A DNA stretch of 64,000 nt from Mesostigma viride (taxonomy: Eukaryota > Streptophyta > Mesostigmatophyceae > Mesostigmatales > Mesostigmataceae). Location of the stretch: the NCBI GenBank assembly GCA_009746045.1, contig RPFO01000080.1, forward strand, positions 5,857,339 to 5,921,338. The letters are read 5' to 3'. The position numbers and the translations under genes are program-made. Positions 62,401 to 64,000 of this stretch are shown here, one piece after another; within the stretch, counting starts at the first letter, position 1; the number at the start of each line of letters is the position of its first letter. The notes beneath the pieces are model-generated. The model did no database searches. It was given only the letters and a program-made list of their open reading frames with translations, and was not told the DNA's origin.

Positions 62401-63684
62401 CTGGCACGTACGCGATGCCCCAGGAAGTGGAAGGCGGCATAGAGCTCCTCGGCATCCAGAGCGCCTGGGGGTAGGGGGGGGGGATGGTGGTGTGACGGAG
62501 AAAAGGGATCAGTGGCACACACGGGTTCATTTGAAATCGGCATATAGCATATCCACCTTCAGCCTGCCTGGGGGCGACACGCTAGGAGGGGGGAGGGGGA
62601 GAAAAATGACACACCAGGTCAGTCTCCGACGAATGCCAGGAGTAAATGACGCCACTATTGACTAAAACGAGCATCATGTTAATGCTAGCGCAGGACAGTG
62701 ACGGGTGCCACGGGGGCATTTGACAGATGCCAGCACAGTATGTTCAGGGATGCCAAGAGAGTATTGTGAAGGATGATTGATGAGCTGACCGATGCCAGGG
62801 CAGGACAGCCAAGGATGCCAAAAATGAGGGTGATGATGCGAATGCCAACCACTATGGCATGCTGGGTCTGCGAGCTTTTCATTAACTTATAGAATGCTCA
62901 CAACGGCATCAGGTTATGTTGCAGGAGGTGCATGGGAACCGTCGCATGATGACGTCCAACATGTACCGGAACGTTCCATGAGCAAGCACGTACCAAGGAA
63001 GCCGAAACAGGAAGGATATAAGCCGAGTGAGTAAGGAAGGCAGGCGCTTTCAGCATCTACCCGTGGTCCAGAGCTTTCAGATCTGAGCTGGTTGTCTCGT
63101 CGATATCTCTTGTCATTGGTTGTCCCCAGGGTGTACGGCCTGGAGTAACGGTCTGCTACTAAAGCGTAGGGCGCCGGCGCTGGTCTCACCATAATTGCTT
63201 TCCAAAGCCCCTATCCACGCCTATCTATTGGTCACCGCACAATGGACGGGGGCACAATGAGGGTGGAAACACGCGGATGGTCTGGAGAGAAGGATGCTAG
63301 CGAATGAGGAGCACAACGAGCTGGGTGCGCATGGCAAGTCGTGAAAAGAAGCACTTACTTGGCATATTAACTGAACCACCAACATGAAGCAAGAGGCAGG
63401 TCGAGCATGCTGTAAGCCTTAGGAAGCATTTCAATGCTTGAGGTATATGCGGAGAAAGGGAAGGGGAGATGCTAAAGGTTGTTAACAGGGAATGGTACAT
63501 AGCCACGTCCATCTGGGTGTCGACTGGGTGTCCACAAGGGAGGCTTACCAGACCGGTCCGCATCCAGGAGCTCGAAGCATTCCTCCATCATCTGCTTCTT
63601 CTCCTTGGAGATGCCCGTTACGACGCTCTTGCCGCGCTTGCGGTACCATTCGATCAAGCCGCCGTCCACAGACATTCTTATCAC
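26373..63684 (-). CDS. Large EF-hand protein gene, 17 exons over 37.3 kb, function unknown
   Basis: Seventeen exons were read by eye with GT-AG junctions and consistent phase at all 16 joins; they sum to 2,859 nt (952 residues plus stop). Residues 1-111 hold an EF-hand pair with loops DADRSGALDAEE and DNNRNGTIDFNE, both with the acidic residues needed for calcium. Beyond these lie an Arg-rich patch (VRRSRRRRAS), a basic helix (YRRKRLLNAVLAGDR), a compact-looking block in exon 8 (QRFSLVLPSLVSERALKIAN), a Gln run in exon 12, an acidic run in exon 14 (EEDEDDKGEDDD), a Tyr-rich block in exon 15 (YYTFYNPASREYYTVYHPG), and the last exon ending at 26373. I see no membrane segment or enzyme motif. 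The family is not recognised. Coding is under 8% of the span; introns hold nearly all tandem arrays in the right half. Exons 1-3 could in principle be a separate gene, but phases favour one. Confidence 0.65.
27120..27665 (-). repeat. Copies of exon 16 end and donor in intron 16
   Basis: In gene sense, gaggtgcagccgctgccc(a/g)tgcac|gtgagt-like blocks recur at about 27621-27662 (near exact), 27190-27222 and 27121-27165 (worn), after the true end at 27734. Confidence 0.75.
27245..27598. repeat. C-only/CCCCG low-complexity tract, G-rich on gene sense strand
   Basis: About 350 bp of C and G with almost no A or T and strong strand bias. On the minus (transcribed) strand it is runs of four or more G, suited to G-quadruplexes. 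Confidence 0.9.
27734..27852 (-). CDS. EF-hand gene exon 16
   Basis: Acceptor caccccag; reads LGDLPKESRYRHVLSCAAAE then GRGEVQPLPVH; donor GTGAGT. Worn copies of both its start (upstream) and its end (downstream) are present. Confidence 0.78.
27935..28070 (-). repeat. Copies of exon 16 start and acceptor in intron 15
   Basis: In gene sense, aGCCTGGGCGGTCTCCCCAAG then AAGTCGC (28037-28070) and GCCTGGGTGATCCC then AGGAGTC (27935-27957) mirror the exon start GCCTGGGTGACCTGCCCAAG then GAGTCGC. Confidence 0.72.
28617..29122 (-). CDS. EF-hand gene exon 15
   Basis: Acceptor ccccgcag; reads SPDSTDAANVSTQALNPEDA, a Ser/Ala/Gly-rich middle, then YYTFYNPASREYYTVYHPG and APKPL with a split Gly; donor GTGAGT. 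Confidence 0.78.
29537..29577 (-). repeat. Copy of exon 14 end in intron 14
   Basis: Sense CGCGGCCGCTCGAGGAGTTT then GTCAAGcAG matches the exon end CGCGGCCGCTAAAGGAGTTT then GTCAA|GTAG, about 100 bp upstream. Confidence 0.85.
29648..29945 (-). CDS. EF-hand gene exon 14
   Basis: Acceptor tggtgacag; reads DGTLVPRRGRHGIDNDEEDE, LTKEEREVKRVEAMVNAQYE and MMGIYGTDTRPLKEFV; donor GTAGGT in phase 2 (reading through would meet TAG at once). A copy of its end lies at 29537-29577. Confidence 0.78.
30195..30625. repeat. Interleaved 60-95-bp repeats in intron 13
   Basis: The blocks tacatgcgtttatgtaagct, gtcaacagaccag, ctattcggccaaaagcc and cgttcacgctggtcatc recur five to seven times. Confidence 0.9.
31190..31445 (-). 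repeat. Worn copies of exon 13 end and donor in intron 13
   Basis: Sense atgcgccaGTAAGTaataag (31420-31440) and gtacgcaaGTAAttta (31190-31205) resemble the true atgtatgcaa|gtaagtaaac at the exon 13 end (31570). Confidence 0.6.
31570..31651 (-). CDS. EF-hand gene exon 13 (82 nt)
   Basis: Acceptor tggtcgcag directly after the 1.6-kb pyrimidine array; reads NKKRDESGNYAEGSDSDGAI then SPIYMYA; donor GTAAGT in phase 1. Worn copies of its end lie near 31423 and 31190. Confidence 0.72.
31671..33257. repeat. 1.6-kb (GGAGA)n array; (TCTCC)n on gene sense strand
   Basis: Nearly pure pentamer with scattered 2-8-bp phase slips. It ends 20 bp before the exon 13 acceptor, so on the transcribed strand it is a continuous pyrimidine tract feeding the 3' splice site. 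Confidence 0.97.
33570..33950 (-). repeat. Copies of exon 12 end and donor in intron 12
   Basis: Sense (a/g)tgctgcgggtaag-type blocks at about 33733-33751, 33787-33806, 33574-33592 and, weaker, 33931-33950 repeat the true AACGTGCTGCGG|GTAAGA. Confidence 0.75.
33979..34165 (-). CDS. EF-hand gene exon 12
   Basis: Acceptor ctgtcccag; reads VGPSRYRTEHSRQQQQQQQ, then LRDKRSQLIKYPPMVLNVLR; donor GTAAGA. At least three worn copies of its end lie in the next 400 bp of intron. Confidence 0.78.
34308..34440. repeat. 25-bp minisatellite
   Basis: About five units of attcagacaagatcaatacc then gtgct, in intron 11. Confidence 0.92.
34535..34880. repeat. 12-bp minisatellite (ggttgcactatc / gtc), about 28 units
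   Basis: Two alternating variants (actatc and actgtc) in irregular order; intron 11. The unit is a multiple of three, so all frames stay open without meaning. Confidence 0.95.
35393..35680. repeat. CA then (CACTCG)n array beside exon 11 donor
   Basis: On the gene sense strand it reads GTGCGAGTGCGAG, starting within 50 bp of the exon 11 donor GTGAGT at 35726. Confidence 0.95.
35727..35869 (-). CDS. EF-hand gene exon 11
   Basis: Acceptor ttgaatcag; reads AGQDEASHSEDPDVEASVEP and ends MSGMLRLKGAMK with a split Gln; donor GTGAGT, phase 2. Acidic and Gly-rich. Confidence 0.75.
36130..36335. repeat. 30-bp minisatellite in intron 10
   Basis: About six units of aactcctcaaccagctcctc then taccagcact. 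Confidence 0.95.
36400..36740. repeat. 68-bp minisatellite, five units, intron 10
   Basis: Units contain gatgcttcccaggtacagc, aaggtgt(a/g)tgtatatcctgg and atctccgcatgattatca. Confidence 0.95.
37126..37184 (-). CDS. EF-hand gene exon 10 (59 nt)
   Basis: Acceptor accgaccag; reads MPDILQEEEELAASRQASQ after a split Gly; donor GTGCGT. Its phases exactly bridge exons 9 and 11, which do not otherwise fit. Confidence 0.7.
38083..38118 (-). repeat. Copy of exon 9 end and donor in intron 9
   Basis: Sense cggcgtggtcactttaGAGG|gtgggtgcccag parallels the true cgacgctgggccaac-type end ...GTGGAGG|gtgggtgcccac about 110 bp upstream; the donor part is the best conserved. Confidence 0.65.
38197..38376 (-). 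CDS. EF-hand gene exon 9
   Basis: Acceptor tctctcaccag after a (TC)n run; reads KGKVDPHSRVEETDKAVLST and ends SVQRHVSVANVE; donor GTGGGT in phase 1. Lys/Pro-rich middle (SPRKAKPKGAG). Confidence 0.75.
38401..38476. repeat. (GA)n microsatellite; (TC)n before exon 9 acceptor on sense strand
   Basis: A pure dinucleotide run lying 25 bp upstream (gene sense) of the exon 9 acceptor. Confidence 0.95.
38965..39288 (-). repeat. Exon 8 end array: two exact 63-bp units, then worn copies
   Basis: Sense GAGGAGCGCAAGCTGGGGAT then GATCA|GTTGCG is repeated at 63-bp spacing twice (to about 39120). Weaker forms (gctggggatgatcagttgcg) follow near 39055 and 38970. The 63-bp unit keeps the frame open for 21 codons each. 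Confidence 0.9.
39289..39475 (-). CDS. EF-hand gene exon 8
   Basis: Acceptor gatgacag; reads ADDDDEPPEMQLLRHEVDHS, later QRFSLVLPSLVSERALKIAN and VMLEERKLGMI; donor GTTGCG in phase 1. Two exact 63-bp repeats of its end follow. Confidence 0.75.
40049..40078 (-). repeat. Copy of exon 7 end and donor in intron 7
   Basis: Sense GGCTCCCGCGCCAGCTAT|GTGAGT repeats GGCTCGGCGGCCAGCTAT|GTGAGT, about 120 bp downstream of the real donor. Confidence 0.85.
40176..40334 (-). CDS. EF-hand gene exon 7
   Basis: Acceptor cccctcag; reads VRKEGRSPPRGRRNAVHLGP and ends LILGSAASY; donor GTGAGT. A copy of its end plus donor lies at 40049-40078. Confidence 0.78.
40499..40623. repeat. (GGGGC)n array in intron 6
   Basis: Plus strand GGGGC/GGGCG repeats; C-rich on the transcribed strand, upstream of the exon 7 acceptor. 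Confidence 0.93.
40865..41164. repeat. About 90-bp tandem repeat, three units, starting at the exon 6 donor
   Basis: Units carry gtacatgtacacgtagatag, tcagctactagtatgcaagt and ctgctagtggtagctaaatg. The far end (40865-40895) carries a worn copy of the exon 6 end, sense ccaggctggcggtgggcgat then ccgaaagtaa. Confidence 0.85.
41165..41317 (-). CDS. EF-hand gene exon 6
   Basis: Acceptor cccctgcag; reads KIAGRHLKQAPPGSQGDTP and ends TEPPRPALSDPK; donor GTACAT. A worn copy of its end lies at 40865-40895. Confidence 0.75.
41735..42115. repeat. 25-bp minisatellite, about 15 units, intron 5
   Basis: Units of ttgagtcaccctatctcaac then attac, with t/c and att/act variants. Confidence 0.95.
42598..42786 (-). 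CDS. EF-hand gene exon 5
   Basis: Acceptor gcgagagcag; reads KPANKDASSDPSGAAHEGG and later APFEVLVRAYRRKRLLNAVL; donor GTGGGT after GCGCAG. Its upstream intron end is a pyrimidine-rich 45-bp array. Confidence 0.75.
42853..43165. repeat. 45-bp minisatellite, about six units, before exon 5 acceptor
   Basis: Units of ggggtccaaaaggcaagg then aaaagggaaacagaag then ataggggaaaa. On the transcribed strand it is pyrimidine-rich. Confidence 0.93.
43581..57507. repeat. 13.9-kb array of an 11-bp unit (ACGAACCCACC), intron 4
   Basis: About 1,266 units (13,927 bp divided by 11). The main variant replaces ACG with ATG. Rarer forms are ACA (five seen), 10-mers from one-base losses (about 43830, 44304, 44474, 55076, 55347) and ACC (55631, 56082, 56147). 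The middle (about 45900-50450) is almost pure; both flanks are rich in ATG. On the transcribed strand the unit is GTGGGTTCGTG. Because 11 is not a multiple of three, all three minus frames stay open throughout; they are not genes. Confidence 0.98.
57787..58035. repeat. (CCCT)n tract
   Basis: Tetramer with CCT breaks, much like the 9400-9690 tract; it lies in intron 4 just past the exon 4 donor, purine-rich on the transcribed strand. Confidence 0.95.
58217..58308 (-). CDS. EF-hand gene exon 4 (Arg-rich)
   Basis: Acceptor ctgtgcag; reads VAPSGTHPEASSAPRTMSTV then RRSRRRRASR; donor GTGAGC, phase 0. It is followed by a 15.4-kb intron containing the 11-bp satellite. Confidence 0.6.
58758..59310. 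repeat. ATAGATGATAG / ATAGATATATG array, intron 3
   Basis: A mixture of tetra- and 11-12-bp variants of atagatgatagatagatg. Confidence 0.95.
59430..59780. repeat. (CACCGCCCT)n nonamer array, intron 3
   Basis: About 38 units of CACCGCCCT with a few CACCACCCT and CCCT slips. Confidence 0.95.
59950..60941 (-). repeat. Nine 111-bp units copying the exon 3 end and donor
   Basis: Each unit holds the last 41 bases of exon 3 (sense GTGGGGGAGCACAGCGACGT to CCAGAGG) and donor GTGGGT plus 70 bp of intron. Unit starts (plus strand gttcgccgtc) are spaced 110-112 bp: 59950, 60061, 60172, 60283, 60394, 60505, 60616, 60726, 60838; the real exon is at 60948. The farthest unit is the most diverged. In the exon frame each unit meets TAG after GGLGA. 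Confidence 0.95.
60942..61086 (-). CDS. EF-hand gene exon 3 (EF2)
   Basis: Acceptor attgtgccag; reads VSAEDCELLVEQWDNNRNG then TIDFNEFIHIVGSKKAVGEH; ends GAACCAGAGG with donor GTGGGT (phase 1). Its last 41 bases are repeated nine times downstream in the intron. Confidence 0.8.
61183..61640 (-). repeat. Worn copies of exon 3 acceptor and start in intron 2
   Basis: Sense gctgccag|GTGTTGGTGGAGGCTTGTGT (about 61293-61320) mirrors gtgccag|GTGTCGGCGGAGGATTGCGA. Weaker acceptor-like copies (tgccag|gtgg / tgtcag|gtgg) are at about 61183-61200, 61500-61523 and 61622-61640. Confidence 0.65.
62412..62464 (-). CDS. EF-hand gene exon 2 (second half of EF1)
   Basis: Acceptor ctacccccag; reads ALDAEELYAAFHFLGHR; donor GTACGT. 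The 53-nt exon completes loop DADRSGALDAEE and its exit helix. Confidence 0.8.
63549..63684 (-). CDS. EF-hand gene exon 1
   Basis: It starts MIRMSVDGGLIEWYRKRGKS (an internal Met at 63675 is an alternative start) and ends in the first EF loop, LLDADRSG, split in phase 1 with donor GTAAGC. It is joined to exon 2 inside the calcium loop. Confidence 0.75.
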
Positions 63685-64000
63685 GCGCCAACCGTACCAG
63701 TTACGTTACTTCCCCGACAAACCTAAACTATCCCTTCAATAGAAACTTTGGTTCGTTTCTCTAAAAGGCGTACGGCTGGCGGCTAGCCTGAATGCCATTG
63801 CGGCTCACTGCCCCCCCGAAGCTCGTACGTGCTGCAGCCGTCGCACGGTGATTGTGAATTTGCGGGGTATTCAAATTACGTGCAAATGTTGCGTATACGT
63901 CCCACGGCCCGAGAGATGGAAGCATGCCATTAAGTCACTCCAGACAACGCCGTCCGTGCAAACTCGCAAACTCCGTTGCCCATCCGAGTTGCCATGGCAG
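63685..64000. other. Upstream of EF-hand gene; nothing recognised
   Basis: Presumed promoter side of the minus-strand gene. No motif stands out. Confidence 0.4.

Noticed and set aside
1-64000. tRNA, rRNA, riboswitch, phage or defence-island genes
   Set aside because: None seen; the gene structure is eukaryotic throughout.

Overview
The window looks like nuclear DNA of a green alga (chlorophyte or prasinophyte grade; species not assigned). The evidence is: genes split by many GT-AG introns; a plant-type diacylglycerol kinase start; a TraB-domain protein; a twin-CX9C protein; non-LTR retrotransposons whose ORF1 C-terminus resembles algal LINEs (from memory of the family); and CACTA- and hAT-type DNA transposons with intact target-site duplications (TSDs). 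I see no prokaryotic operon, rRNA, tRNA or CRISPR.

Layout. 1-1993: 5' end of a diacylglycerol-kinase gene (minus) leaving by the left edge. 2534-7848: two 5'-truncated LINE copies head to tail, separated and flanked by the same 13-bp repeat; the first carries two inverted 480-bp CACTA elements. 8688-10356: twin-CX9C (CHCH) gene (plus), frame broken in an 11-C run. 10745-16524: TraB-domain gene (plus), four exons, with a 1,089-bp hAT element in intron 3. 17780-21590: a two-unit repeat holding two LINE insertions, one with a dead reverse transcriptase and one with only ORF1. 22767-24871: a small hAT-like element split by a second ORF1-only LINE. 26373-63684: one minus-strand gene, assembled here from 17 exons with matching splice phases (2,859 nt, 952 codons plus stop). 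Its N-terminus has a pair of EF-hands; the rest is mostly disordered and unassigned. Its introns total about 34 kb and hold nearly all the large tandem arrays, including a 13.9-kb array of an 11-bp unit (43581-57507) inside intron 4 and a 1.6-kb pyrimidine array directly before the exon 13 acceptor.

Main observation. In all four genes, introns contain exact or decayed copies of the edge of the neighbouring exon together with its splice site ('exon-edge echoes'). Donor-side copies lie downstream of the real donor; acceptor-side copies lie upstream of the real acceptor. Some are full tandem arrays, such as nine 111-bp units after exon 3 and two 63-bp in-frame units after exon 8 of the EF-hand gene. 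Others are single worn copies 35-400 bp away. The pattern suggests that these introns grow by repeated local duplication across exon-intron junctions, filling genes with decoy splice sites. I know no named system that matches this. All reading was by eye; alignments and RNA data are needed to confirm exon limits.
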